Assembly: GCF_003710985.1 (NCBI RefSeq)
Contig: NZ_RHHT01000002.1
Coordinates: forward strand, 310,001 to 374,000
From: Brevibacillus panacihumi
GTDB taxonomy: Bacteria; Bacillota; Bacilli; Brevibacillales; Brevibacillaceae
DNA: 64,000 nt
Direction of reading: 5' to 3'
Shown: in pieces, positions 25,436 through 33,869 of the stretch
Layout: each line of letters starts with the position of its first letter
How positions within the stretch are numbered: position 1 is the first letter of the stretch
The notes under the pieces: generated by a model
Databases searched by the model: none
What the model was told of the DNA's origin: nothing
Seen by the model: only the letters and a program-made list of their open reading frames with translations
Position numbers and translations under genes: made by a program

Positions 25436-27043
25436 GTGTCCACAAAGGATGACAAGGAGATCAACGAGTTTCATCTGAATCAATTGGCATCAGTGGGTCA
25501 GATTGCGGCAGGGATCGCACATGAGGTGAAAAACCCGTTGACTGCCGTAAAGGGATTTCTTCAGCTTTTAAAGGAAAGTCCCGCTGATGAATATCTGGAT
25601 ATTGCTCAATCCGAATTAAACAATGCGCTTGCTACGTTAGAAAATTTATTGCATGTGTCAAAGCCTGATGCGGAGGACGAGCCGTATCAACCGATCAAAG
25701 TGGCGGTTGAACTGGAGGTATTGTTTACTCTCTTCCAAGACCAGATCTACCGGGTAGAAATACAGAGAAATCTTCGTGATACAGAGACGCCTATCTATGG
25801 GAAGAAAAATCAACTGAAGAAGGCGTTGTTCAATCTGTTGAAAAATGCATTTGAGGCCATCCCCCAAAAAGGGACAATATCTGTTGAGCACTACGCGACT
25901 GATGAAGAAATCCATATTTACATCAGAGATACCGGGGTTGGCATCCCTCCAGAAAAATTAAAAATGCTGGGAACCCCGTTCTACACAACCAAGCCCGACG
26001 GCACGGGAATGGGGCTTACACAGGTATTTTCGGTGATTTATGAACACCAGGGAAAGATTGATGTACATAGCGTTCCGGGCGAGGGCACTGCTTTTCATAT
26101 TCGATTGCCCAAGATGACAAATACGCCGACTCGTGGAGTGATCAATTTGAATGTGGAGTATGCACCAGGTGAAGAGATCAGACATTTTTTGCTCCGAAAT
26201 CAAGATGTATTTGAAAAGCGCTTGTTGGCCGAGGCAGTCAATGTCAAAGAAAAAATCCATGAGATTCAGAGGGTAGGCAATATCGACCTGTTGTCCAACG
26301 CTCACAAGCTGGTACTGTATATCGTCGATGGCAGAGAGCATGAAATGATTTCTTTTGCCAGGAAAGAAGGGGTGTCATGGGCAAAATACTCCCTGACACT
26401 CGCTTTTAAGCTGGAATGGGTACAAACAGTGCGCAGAGTGCTGTGGGACTTTTTATATAATTATGATCGATTGCATTCCATTGAGACACAGAGCAATCGG
26501 GAACAGTTCTTCGAGTTGGAGAGAAGAATCAACCATATGATGGATCAGTTTCTCAATCACTTTTTCATCACTTATACGGAGTGCAAAGACCAATTGATTC
26601 AATCGCAAAGGGAAATGGTAAACAATTTGTCCGTTCCCATTATTCCTCTCACTCCAAATGTTTGTATTCTTCCACTAATTGGGACAATTGACGAGGAGCG
26701 TGCTGCCCTTATAGAGGAGAAGGTCATCAACCATATTGGGGACACGCGGATTGAAGTGTTGATCTTGGATTTGTCGGGAATTTCCAGTATGGAGAGCTCG
26801 ATTCTCAACCAACTTATGGGCTTGCTCAATGGGATGACGATGATGGGGTGCAAGGCAGTAGTCACAGGATTGCGTCCTGAAGTGGTCAAGCAGATCATTC
26901 GCAGCGGCATTTCTTTTGAAAAATCAATTATTACCAAGGGAACGCTTCAGCAGGCGTTGGTTGACTTTTTGCACGAATCACGAAGGCAAACATCAGATTG
27001 TCCTTTCTGCTGTACATGCACAAATAGGCGATTGCCCACATAA
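25436..27043 (+). CDS. Sensor histidine kinase fused to a STAS domain
   Basis: This 535-residue soluble protein has no input or transmembrane domain at its N-terminus. A HisKA dimer with His29 (GIAHEVKNPLTAVKGF) is followed by HATPase_c with N box LFNLLKNAFEA, DTGVGIP and GTGMGL, ending near 230. A middle helical region of about 160 residues resembles RsbR-type linkers, then a STAS domain (about 400-510) with DLSGISSMESSILNQL. The tail bears four cysteines at 522, 525, 526 and 528. The H box resembles KinA/KinB sporulation kinases, and sigK follows. GTG 25436 has a better spaced GGAG than ATG 25421. No response regulator is adjacent. Confidence 0.88.
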   Translation: MSTKDDKEINEFHLNQLASVGQIAAGIAHEVKNPLTAVKGFLQLLKESPADEYLDIAQSELNNALATLENLLHVSKPDAEDEPYQPIKVAVELEVLFTLFQDQIYRVEIQRNLRDTETPIYGKKNQLKKALFNLLKNAFEAIPQKGTISVEHYATDEEIHIYIRDTGVGIPPEKLKMLGTPFYTTKPDGTGMGLTQVFSVIYEHQGKIDVHSVPGEGTAFHIRLPKMTNTPTRGVINLNVEYAPGEEIRHFLLRNQDVFEKRLLAEAVNVKEKIHEIQRVGNIDLLSNAHKLVLYIVDGREHEMISFARKEGVSWAKYSLTLAFKLEWVQTVRRVLWDFLYNYDRLHSIETQSNREQFFELERRINHMMDQFLNHFFITYTECKDQLIQSQREMVNNLSVPIIPLTPNVCILPLIGTIDEERAALIEEKVINHIGDTRIEVLILDLSGISSMESSILNQLMGLLNGMTMMGCKAVVTGLRPEVVKQIIRSGISFEKSIITKGTLQQALVDFLHESRRQTSDCPFCCTCTNRRLPT

Positions 27044-27082
27044 GGTTAGGAGAACGCAATTCCTGACGTGGAGGTGGCAGCC

Positions 27083-27793
27083 ATGTCCAGCATTTTAGCA
27101 GCACTCTCGTTGGTTTTTAAAGAGCTTCTGATGTTTGTGGCTTACGTGAAAAACAATGCATTTCCTCAGCCGCTTCCAGATACAGAGGAGGAAAAGTATC
27201 TTCGGCTGATGGCAAAGGGCGACCCGTATGCGCGAAACAAACTGATTGAGCATAATTTGCGGTTGGTCGCCCACATCGTGAAAAAATTTGAAAACACTGG
27301 AGAGGACAGCGAGGACCTGATCTCGATCGGTACAATTGGCCTGATCAAAGCCATTGAGAGCTATCAGGTAGATAAGGGTACCAAGCTGGCAACGTATGCT
27401 GCACGTTGTATTGAAAATGAAATCCTCATGCACCTCCGCAGTCTGAAAAAAACCAAAAAGGACGTGTCCCTGCACGACCCGATCGGTACGGACAAGGAGG
27501 GCAACGAAATTACTTTGATCGACGTCCTGGGAACAGAGACGGACGAGGTCGTGGATGCCGTACAGCTGAAGCTGGAATCCAATAAGATCTACCAGCACAT
27601 TCACATTCTTGATGAGCGGGAAAAAGAAGTGATTATCGGCAGATTTGGTTTGGACCAGGACAAAGAAAAAACCCAGCGGGAAATTGCGCGTGAGCTGGGC
27701 ATCTCCCGTTCGTACGTCTCGCGGATCGAAAAACGGGCATTGATGAAGCTGTTCAACGAGTTTTATCGGACGAAACAGACGCAAAACCGATAA
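27083..27793 (+). CDS. sigK: RNA polymerase sporulation sigma factor SigK precursor
   Basis: This 236-residue sigma-70 family protein is collinear with B. subtilis pro-SigK. A hydrophobic pro-sequence of 20 residues precedes [12 protein letters not shown], the mature start after SpoIVFB cleavage. Region 2 has [37 protein letters not shown] and [18 protein letters not shown]; region 4 has [21 protein letters not shown]. It directs late mother-cell transcription (coat, germination). The gene is uninterrupted, so there is no skin element at this locus. ATG 27083 follows GGAGGTGG. A strong terminator follows. Confidence 0.96.
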   Translation: MSSILAALSLVFKELLMFVAYVKNNAFPQPLPDTEEEKYLRLMAKGDPYARNKLIEHNLRLVAHIVKKFENTGEDSEDLISIGTIGLIKAIESYQVDKGTKLATYAARCIENEILMHLRSLKKTKKDVSLHDPIGTDKEGNEITLIDVLGTETDEVVDAVQLKLESNKIYQHIHILDEREKEVIIGRFGLDQDKEKTQREIARELGISRSYVSRIEKRALMKLFNEFYRTKQTQNR

Positions 27794-27798
27794 TGGAA

Positions 27799-27847
27799 CC
27801 CGCCAGGAGGTCATGTTAACCCATGTCCTTCTGGCGGGCATTTTTTA
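27799..27847 (+). terminator. Terminator after sigK
   Basis: CCCGCCAG at 27799-27806 pairs with CTGGCGGG at 27831-27838, then CATTTTTT. Confidence 0.88.
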
Positions 27848-28025
27848 TGTGGATACCATACGGAGTCCCTCCTCGTTCTCGATCCCGAACAAGGCGTACT
27901 CCGTTTTTTGTTTTGAATAGGAGAGTAGCTAGAGCAGCCAGATTTTGTGTCTCGGAGAATACAGTGAAAGGAGAAGGGGATATTACAAAAGAGTCGTAGG
28001 GATATCCAGGGGAGGCTATATCGTT

Positions 28026-29561
28026 ATGACTACGAAAACCCTTCATGGACAAGAGCAGCAGTCTTCGCTTCCTTCAGAGGTTATGCAGACCCTTGCGCTT
28101 TTGCAGAGAAGACTGGGACATAGTTCCGATATATCTATCCGAAAATTGAACTGGCCAGAGGATTCGTCCCCTTTCGCCATTGTTTGTCATTTGAATGGCC
28201 TCGTGGATGATAAAGAAGTCAACCAGATGATATCAAATATCAATCAATACGTAATTGCAAAGCGTGAGAATGACGGGATGTCAGTGGAATCCCTCCTGCA
28301 AGAGGTGCTCCCGGGTAAACTGAAAGCGATCAGAGACGAGGAAGCCATGGTACAAGCCGTGTTGGATGGACGAACTGTCGTCCTTATCGATGGCCTCGAC
28401 ACCGCTATGGCGGCCTCTTTGCTTGGAGGGGAAAGGAGATCCGTTGAGGAGCCCACCTCTCAAACGGTGATCCGCGGCTCAAAAGAGGGGTTCACAGAAG
28501 ATATCTCGACGAATATCGCTTTGATTCGCCGGAAAATCAGATCCGCTGATTTGAGATTTGAAGACCGAATTATAGGGAGAGTCACGCGAACCCGAGTCTC
28601 TGTCGGCTACATACAAGGAATCGCCAATCCGAATGTGGTGCAGGAAGTATTCGCAAGACTGGATGCAATAGACACAGACAGCATTTTGGAGAGCAGTTAT
28701 ATCGAGGAGTTTATACAAGACTCGGAGCTAACTCCATTTCCTACGATGATCAATACAGAACGGCCCGATGCTGTGGCGGGAAACCTGCTGGAAGGTCAGG
28801 TAGCGATTCTGGTAGACGGAACCCCGTTCGTACTGATTTTGCCGGTCACGTTTTTTAGGTTTTTTCTGTCCAGTGAAGATTATTACCAGAGGTACGATAT
28901 TTCTACTTTTCTTCGCTTGATCCGTCTGTTTTCTTTCTTCGTAGCTTTGCTGCTGCCTTCAACCTATATAGCCGTGACAACGTTTCAGCAGGAGATGATT
29001 CCGACTACACTGCTGATCAGCCTGGCAGCCCAACGAGAAGGGACGCCATTGCCGGCTTTGGCTGAAGCACTGCTTATGGAGCTGACCTTTGAGGTAATCC
29101 GGGAAGCAGGGGTTCGCATGCCCCGGGTTGTCGGACCGGCGATTTCCATTGTTGGCGCCCTCGTATTGGGACAAGCGGCCGTACAAGCGGGCTTGGTATC
29201 GGCTGCGATGGTCATTATCGTGTCTTTTACGGCCATTGCCAATTTCGTAATTCCTTACTTCAGCATGTCATCCGCCGTTCGCATCATCCGATTCGGTTTT
29301 ATGATCTTAGCGGGAACTTTTGGTCTGTACGGTATTTTGGCAGGGGTTATCCCTCTGCTGGTTCACTTGGTTGCCCTCCGATCGTTCGGCATACCCTATT
29401 TCTTGCCGGCTTCGCCCCTTAGCTTCTCCAACATGAAAGATGTATTTCTTCGGATTCCCTGGCCGAAAGCAAAATACAGGCCGGACTATGTCAGTGAAAT
29501 AAATAAACGGCGCCAGTCTGATTCTTCAGGCGAAAATCCGAAGGAAAAACTAGGTGATTGA
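28026..29561 (+). CDS. Spore germination receptor subunit A (GerA family)
   Basis: This 511-residue protein has a large N-terminal hydrophilic domain (to about residue 270) containing TNIALIRRKIRSADLRFED and SVGYIQGIANPNVVQEV, then about five hydrophobic helices with the family motifs EDYYQRYDISTFLRLIR, PSTYIAVTTF and REAGVRMPRVVGPAISIVG, ending in a short cytoplasmic tail. It is the A subunit of a germinant receptor in the spore inner membrane. ATG 28026 follows CAGGGGAGG. gerC and gerB homologues follow at 3 and 22 bases, forming one operon. Confidence 0.93.
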   Translation: MTTKTLHGQEQQSSLPSEVMQTLALLQRRLGHSSDISIRKLNWPEDSSPFAIVCHLNGLVDDKEVNQMISNINQYVIAKRENDGMSVESLLQEVLPGKLKAIRDEEAMVQAVLDGRTVVLIDGLDTAMAASLLGGERRSVEEPTSQTVIRGSKEGFTEDISTNIALIRRKIRSADLRFEDRIIGRVTRTRVSVGYIQGIANPNVVQEVFARLDAIDTDSILESSYIEEFIQDSELTPFPTMINTERPDAVAGNLLEGQVAILVDGTPFVLILPVTFFRFFLSSEDYYQRYDISTFLRLIRLFSFFVALLLPSTYIAVTTFQQEMIPTTLLISLAAQREGTPLPALAEALLMELTFEVIREAGVRMPRVVGPAISIVGALVLGQAAVQAGLVSAAMVIIVSFTAIANFVIPYFSMSSAVRIIRFGFMILAGTFGLYGILAGVIPLLVHLVALRSFGIPYFLPASPLSFSNMKDVFLRIPWPKAKYRPDYVSEINKRRQSDSSGENPKEKLGD

Positions 29562-29564
29562 GTT

Positions 29565-30797
29565 ATGAATCGAAACGGATTGCTACGATTGTTGTTTCTG
29601 TCCTTTTTGCTGCTTTCCGGCTGCTGGAATCGGACCGAATTAAACGAGCTGGGGATTACCGCAGCCACTGGATTTGACAAGGAGGGCAAGGAATGGGTCA
29701 TGTCCTACCAAGTAATCGTTCCATCCGTGATGGCGATCGGGCAGGGAGGAGCGGGAAGCGGGGGAAAATCGAAGCCAAACGTGCACGTTTTTACGAATAA
29801 GGGAGCATCCATTCGGGAAGCGGCAGATATGAGCTATATGGAAAACGCCCGCCGGCTGTACTTTGCCCATACGGATGTTTTGGTGCTTGGCATAGATGCC
29901 GCCAAGGAGGGAATCGATGAAGTCCTTGATTTATACTTTCGCAATAATGACGCCAGGGAAACAGTATTGGTGACCATTACGGACGGAAAAGCCTCCGATA
30001 TATTAAAAAAGCTCATTCCCGCCGAAAGTCTGCCGGGCACCGCGCTGTCCGAAATGATAAGGAAAGAATCGGCTTTCTCGTCGAGACTTCCATCGATTAA
30101 AGTCTACCAATTGGCTCAGAGAATTACATCCGACTCGGCCGCGGCCGGGGTGCCAGAAATTAAATTTACCGGCAACATAAAAGGGGAAATGGAGTCGCTG
30201 GACGACGAGAAGAGGACCTCGGCTCCAGGCAAGCTCGTGTTAAATCGATTGGGAGTTTTTCGGGGCGACCGCTTTATCGGCTGGCTCAACCGCAGGGAAA
30301 GCTTCGGTGTTTCCTGGCTGACCGATCAGGTTAAGGGAAGCACAATTGCCTTTTCCAGCGATAGCAAATCAGGAAAACCAAATTCCATCCGGATAACCCA
30401 GGCCAAAACCAAAGTCACCCCTGAAAAAGCAGGGAACCGTTTTAAAATGAGAATTGAAGTCAAGCTTAGCGGAGCCCTGCTCGAGGCGGGTACGAATCAG
30501 GATTTGATGAAACCTGAGAACATTTATAAACTCGAGCAGGATCTGGCGAAAGAAGTGACTGACATAATGAATATCGGATGGAAGGCATCCAAAAGGATCG
30601 GCGTGGATTTGCCGGGATTTGCCGATAAAATCCACCGAAAGTACCCGAAGGATTGGAAGAAAATGAAAGAAACCTGGACGGAAGACTTTAAAAAAGTAGA
30701 GCTGGATGTCCAAGTCAAGGCGAAGATACTGCGTCCGGGTCTATTAAAGAAAGCATTCCGGACGAATCAAGAAGGATCGTCTAAATCCGGAAAGTGA
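29565..30797 (+). CDS. Spore germination receptor lipoprotein (Ger(x)C family)
   Basis: This 410-residue lipoprotein has a signal peptide with lipobox LLLSGC, lipidated Cys20, and the family opening CWNRTELNELGITAATGFD. The rest follows the three-domain GerC layout (ARRLYFAHTDVLVLG, MIRKESAFSSRLPS, and a Lys-rich C-terminal domain). It is the C subunit of the germinant receptor, anchored at the outer side of the spore inner membrane by GerF/Lgt-dependent lipidation. It starts 3 bases after the A-subunit stop. The order A-C-B differs from the A-B-C of B. subtilis gerA. Confidence 0.93.
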   Translation: MNRNGLLRLLFLSFLLLSGCWNRTELNELGITAATGFDKEGKEWVMSYQVIVPSVMAIGQGGAGSGGKSKPNVHVFTNKGASIREAADMSYMENARRLYFAHTDVLVLGIDAAKEGIDEVLDLYFRNNDARETVLVTITDGKASDILKKLIPAESLPGTALSEMIRKESAFSSRLPSIKVYQLAQRITSDSAAAGVPEIKFTGNIKGEMESLDDEKRTSAPGKLVLNRLGVFRGDRFIGWLNRRESFGVSWLTDQVKGSTIAFSSDSKSGKPNSIRITQAKTKVTPEKAGNRFKMRIEVKLSGALLEAGTNQDLMKPENIYKLEQDLAKEVTDIMNIGWKASKRIGVDLPGFADKIHRKYPKDWKKMKETWTEDFKKVELDVQVKAKILRPGLLKKAFRTNQEGSSKSGK

Positions 30798-30819
30798 GTA
30801 ACACAAAGGGGTGAGGGAA

Positions 30820-31914
30820 ATGCATGCGCGGCAGAACAGAGTATCCGAACTGATCGCCAGCTATATTTTGTTCGAGATCGGCAGTACCACTCTGTTTTTT
30901 ATCGGTGCGAAAGCCAAGCAGGATGCCTGGCTGGCGATGCTGATCGGCGCCGCTCTGGGTTTTGTTTTGGTGCTCTTTTATTGGGGGACGTACCTGATGG
31001 ACCCCAAGAGGAACTTATTTCAATTGTTCAGCCATTATCTTGGGAAATGGCCCGGAGCTATGTTGACAATTTTGTATGCCGTGTACTTCGCGTATGAGGC
31101 GTCCAGGAATTTACGGGACCTGGTTGAACTTGCGGCATTTGCACTTCTGAACCGAACACCGCTGTTCATTCTTACGCTATTGGCGATCCTGGTCATTGGA
31201 AACAGTGCGCGCTACGGGGCTCGCATCGCTCTCCAGCTGTGCCTGGCTTTACTTCCGGTCGTCATTGTCAGTTATTCGGCATTAATTCTGGCCATTATCG
31301 GCAAGGGAATGCTGAGATTTGAGTATATGCTGCCTGTATTGGAACAAGGGATGGGTCCCGTCGTCCAAGCTGCCGTGCCTGAGATCGTTTCCTTTCCATT
31401 TGCCCAGACCTTGCTGTTTTTGGTGTATTTTCCGCTCATTTCAAGCACGAAGAAGATGGGAAAATCGTTCTTCTTGACCTATGGAATCGTAGCCTTGGTC
31501 TTAACGATTGTCAATCAAATCAATGTGCTGGTTTTGGGGCCCACCCTTGCAGAAATGATGACGTTTCCTTTGCTCGAGGTGGTGCAATTGATTGAACTGG
31601 CGGAGGTTTTCGAGCGCATGGATGTCTTGTTCGTTCTCGTTTTGTTTATCGGACTAGGCTTTAAAGTGTTGTTGTTTTATGTCGGAGCGGTTACAGGCAT
31701 CTCCGAAATTTCTGGGACAGGCTACAAAAGATGGGTAATACCAGTCGGGTTATTCATCTTTGCGTCCTCTCTGACATCGCCGAACTTCTCTCATCATATG
31801 TGGGTTGGCATCGACGTCGTCCTGAACCAGGTATACCCGTATATCCAGATGGCAATCCCCCTGTTGTTGTTCCTGGTCATGTTCTTTCGGCGAAAAAAAA
31901 GACTGCAGTCTTAA
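30820..31914 (+). CDS. Spore germination receptor permease subunit (GerAB/ArcD/ProY family)
   Basis: This 364-residue protein has about ten hydrophobic helices and belongs to the amino acid permease-like GerB family. Typical elements are SELIASYILFEIGSTTLFF at the start, AYEASRNLRDLVE and LIELAEVFERMDVLFV. The B subunit is where germinants, usually amino acids, are thought to bind; the ligand cannot be told from the sequence. ATG 30820 follows AAAGGGGTG; GTG 30811 overlaps that site. It is the last gene of the gerA-C-B operon. Confidence 0.92.
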   Translation: MHARQNRVSELIASYILFEIGSTTLFFIGAKAKQDAWLAMLIGAALGFVLVLFYWGTYLMDPKRNLFQLFSHYLGKWPGAMLTILYAVYFAYEASRNLRDLVELAAFALLNRTPLFILTLLAILVIGNSARYGARIALQLCLALLPVVIVSYSALILAIIGKGMLRFEYMLPVLEQGMGPVVQAAVPEIVSFPFAQTLLFLVYFPLISSTKKMGKSFFLTYGIVALVLTIVNQINVLVLGPTLAEMMTFPLLEVVQLIELAEVFERMDVLFVLVLFIGLGFKVLLFYVGAVTGISEISGTGYKRWVIPVGLFIFASSLTSPNFSHHMWVGIDVVLNQVYPYIQMAIPLLLFLVMFFRRKKRLQS

Positions 31915-32031
31915 CTGTGTGATGCTCGGTAAGATGACTCGAAATCGCGACCAGGAAAGGGGTTATCAGAATGGATTGACCCACCAAAAGGTATCACTAT
32001 TTACAAACAGTGAAAAAGTGGAAATGAATCA

Positions 32032-32061
32032 TTGACTCATTTTATTGGATTGTGATAAAAT
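32032..32061 (+). promoter_or_regulatory. Promoter of the CarD-family gene
   Basis: TTGACT at 32032-32037 and TAAAAT at 32056-32061, 18 bases apart. A further TATAAT at 32089-32094 closer to the gene has no good -35 box. Confidence 0.7.
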
Positions 32062-32122
32062 AAAAAATTTTAAACGAATAAAGTGTGTTATAATAGATGG
32101 AGGTTGTCTGGGAGGTGGACGT

Positions 32123-32623
32123 ATGTTTGAAGTAGGAGACAAGATTTTTTACCCCATGCATGGAGCCGGAATCATTCAGGCCCGGGAGGAAAAAGAATTT
32201 CTCGGCGAGAAACATTTGTATTTTGTGTTGAACATGCTGCTGAAAGATTTAGACATCATGGTTCCTGTTGAGAAGATGTCCGCACTAGGCATTCGCCACG
32301 TAGTTGAGCAAGACGTCCTCTACGATGTTTTGGCGCGTTTGCAGGAGGGAGAGGCAGATCTTTCCGTTCATGCCGGCCAGCGTCAAAAGATCAATTTGGA
32401 CAAAATGAAAAGCGGAAACCTATACGAGATCTCTGAGGTGGTCCGCGATTTGACGACGATTAGCAAGAACAAAATCTTAGGCACCTCTGACAAACTCATG
32501 CTGGATAATGCTCAGCAAATCATCATCAGTGAAATAGAACTGGTCCTGGGACTGGATACCGAACAGGCTTCTGAACGTTTGAAGCAAGCGGTATGCAAGC
32601 AAGAAACAGTCGGTAAAGCATAG
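32123..32623 (+). CDS. CarD family transcriptional regulator
   Basis: This 166-residue protein begins with the CarD/CdnL RNA polymerase-interacting domain, a Tudor-like fold also found in Mfd (MFEVGDKIFYPMHGAGII, then LYFVLNMLLKDLDIMVPVEK). An alpha-helical DNA-binding domain follows (KSGNLYEISEVVRDLTTIS, and KLMLDNAQQIIISE). CdnL-type proteins stabilise open promoter complexes, often at rRNA promoters. ATG 32123 follows GGGAGGTGG. A strong terminator follows. Confidence 0.92.
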   Translation: MFEVGDKIFYPMHGAGIIQAREEKEFLGEKHLYFVLNMLLKDLDIMVPVEKMSALGIRHVVEQDVLYDVLARLQEGEADLSVHAGQRQKINLDKMKSGNLYEISEVVRDLTTISKNKILGTSDKLMLDNAQQIIISEIELVLGLDTEQASERLKQAVCKQETVGKA

Positions 32624-32652
32624 AGAACGTTGTGGAGGCAGTGTATAAGAAG

Positions 32653-32683
32653 GACGCGGATACCATTATCCGCGTCTTTTTTT
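32653..32683 (+). terminator. Terminator after the CarD gene
   Basis: GACGCGGATA and TATCCGCGTC form a perfect 10-bp stem with a 4-base loop, followed by TTTTTTT. Confidence 0.92.
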
Positions 32684-33713
32684 ATAGGTATCGTTTGCCG
32701 ATAATCTGTTTCACTCGTCCCCATGCACGCTGATAGTAGGGGGAGGGTTTTTGCAGTAAAGCCCGCAACGGAACGATGCGGTAAGCGATTCGGCCTTTTC
32801 GCGAAAACCGTTGTGTATAGGTAGGGACCACAGAGATCTGTGTGAGCTCAGCTTGTCTGCCGTCCTCTTTCTCGATGGTCAAAAAAAGAATCGCCCCGCA
32901 TTGCGATTGTTGGATATTCAGCATCGGCTCGGAGGAGAAATTACCCAGTGAATAGGCAACAGCCGTTTTCCGAAGCTGGTTGTTTTTCTGGCGGATCATA
33001 GGGGTGACGACAGGCTGCAGAACATGGGGATGAGCACCGAGTACGATGTCGGCTCCGCGGTCCAGAAGGGCCTGCACGAGTATCCGTTGCCTTAGTGTCG
33101 GAGTGTAACGGAATTCAATCCCAAAATGCAGCGAGACGATCAATACATCGACGAGCGGCCTAAGCTTGAGGATGTCGGCTTCCATACGATTTCGATGGAG
33201 GAGATTGACCATCCAGGGTGCATCGGCTGGTATCTTTTGCTTGTTCGTTCCGTAGGTATACGCCAGGACCCCGATACGAATCCCTTTCACCAGCTTGATA
33301 TAGGGAAGCTGAGCCTCCAGCTTGTTGCGATAGGTGCCGGTATGATCGAGCTGGTATTGGTCCAGCACATCCAAGGTTCGCGCAAGGCCCTTGGGCCCGC
33401 CATCCAGACAGTGATTATTGGCCGTCGTTAAAAGCTGAAAGCCAGCCTGTTTCAAATCGCGGGCTAGCTCATCCGGACAGTTGAACCGGGGATAGCCGGC
33501 GCGAAAGGAGCCGATCTGATAGGGCTGCTTGGTCCCTGAAAATGTCGTTTCCAGATTGCCGATGGTAAAATCGGCACGCTTCAACAGCCCGGCGACAGGG
33601 GCGAACTGTTCGGCGAAGGAAAATTGGCGGGTGCCCGGGATTTGAGCTGCAGCAATCTGACTTTTCCACATCAGGATGTCACCGACCGCGGCAATGGTCA
33701 CCTTTTTTTTCAT
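32682..33713 (-). CDS. CapA/YwtB family protein (metallophosphatase fold)
   Basis: This 343-residue protein has the CapA-type metallophosphatase fold: AAVGDILMW, ADFTIGNLETTFSG, LTTANNHCLDGG, VDVLIVSLHFGIEF and GAHPHVLQPV carry the metal-binding Asp, Asn and His residues. CapA proteins take part in poly-gamma-glutamate capsule synthesis, but no capBCE genes are present. No signal peptide or anchor is evident, unlike B. subtilis YwtB. The ATG at 33713 follows GAGAGGTGAGG on the minus strand. It is divergent from a Mur-ligase-like gene, which may be its partner. Confidence 0.85.
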   Translation of the reverse strand: MKKKVTIAAVGDILMWKSQIAAAQIPGTRQFSFAEQFAPVAGLLKRADFTIGNLETTFSGTKQPYQIGSFRAGYPRFNCPDELARDLKQAGFQLLTTANNHCLDGGPKGLARTLDVLDQYQLDHTGTYRNKLEAQLPYIKLVKGIRIGVLAYTYGTNKQKIPADAPWMVNLLHRNRMEADILKLRPLVDVLIVSLHFGIEFRYTPTLRQRILVQALLDRGADIVLGAHPHVLQPVVTPMIRQKNNQLRKTAVAYSLGNFSSEPMLNIQQSQCGAILFLTIEKEDGRQAELTQISVVPTYTQRFSRKGRIAYRIVPLRALLQKPSPYYQRAWGRVKQIIGKRYL

Positions 33714-33869
33714 CAGCCTCACCTCTCTTCCTACTCTATGCATCCTGTCGTCCACCGGAATGGAACAGAAGTGGAGACAGCGACTAGATGACGGTCTATA
33801 CAGGCTGTCTACTCCCTTCATACTATGAGGGAGAATTTGGTGTGGACTCGAATAAAGGAGAGGCTGCTT

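Noticed and set aside
27794-28025. SigG-type promoter before the ger operon
   Set aside because: TGAATA at 27914-27919 fits a SigG -35 box, but no CATACTA-like -10 is at the right distance, so it is not listed.
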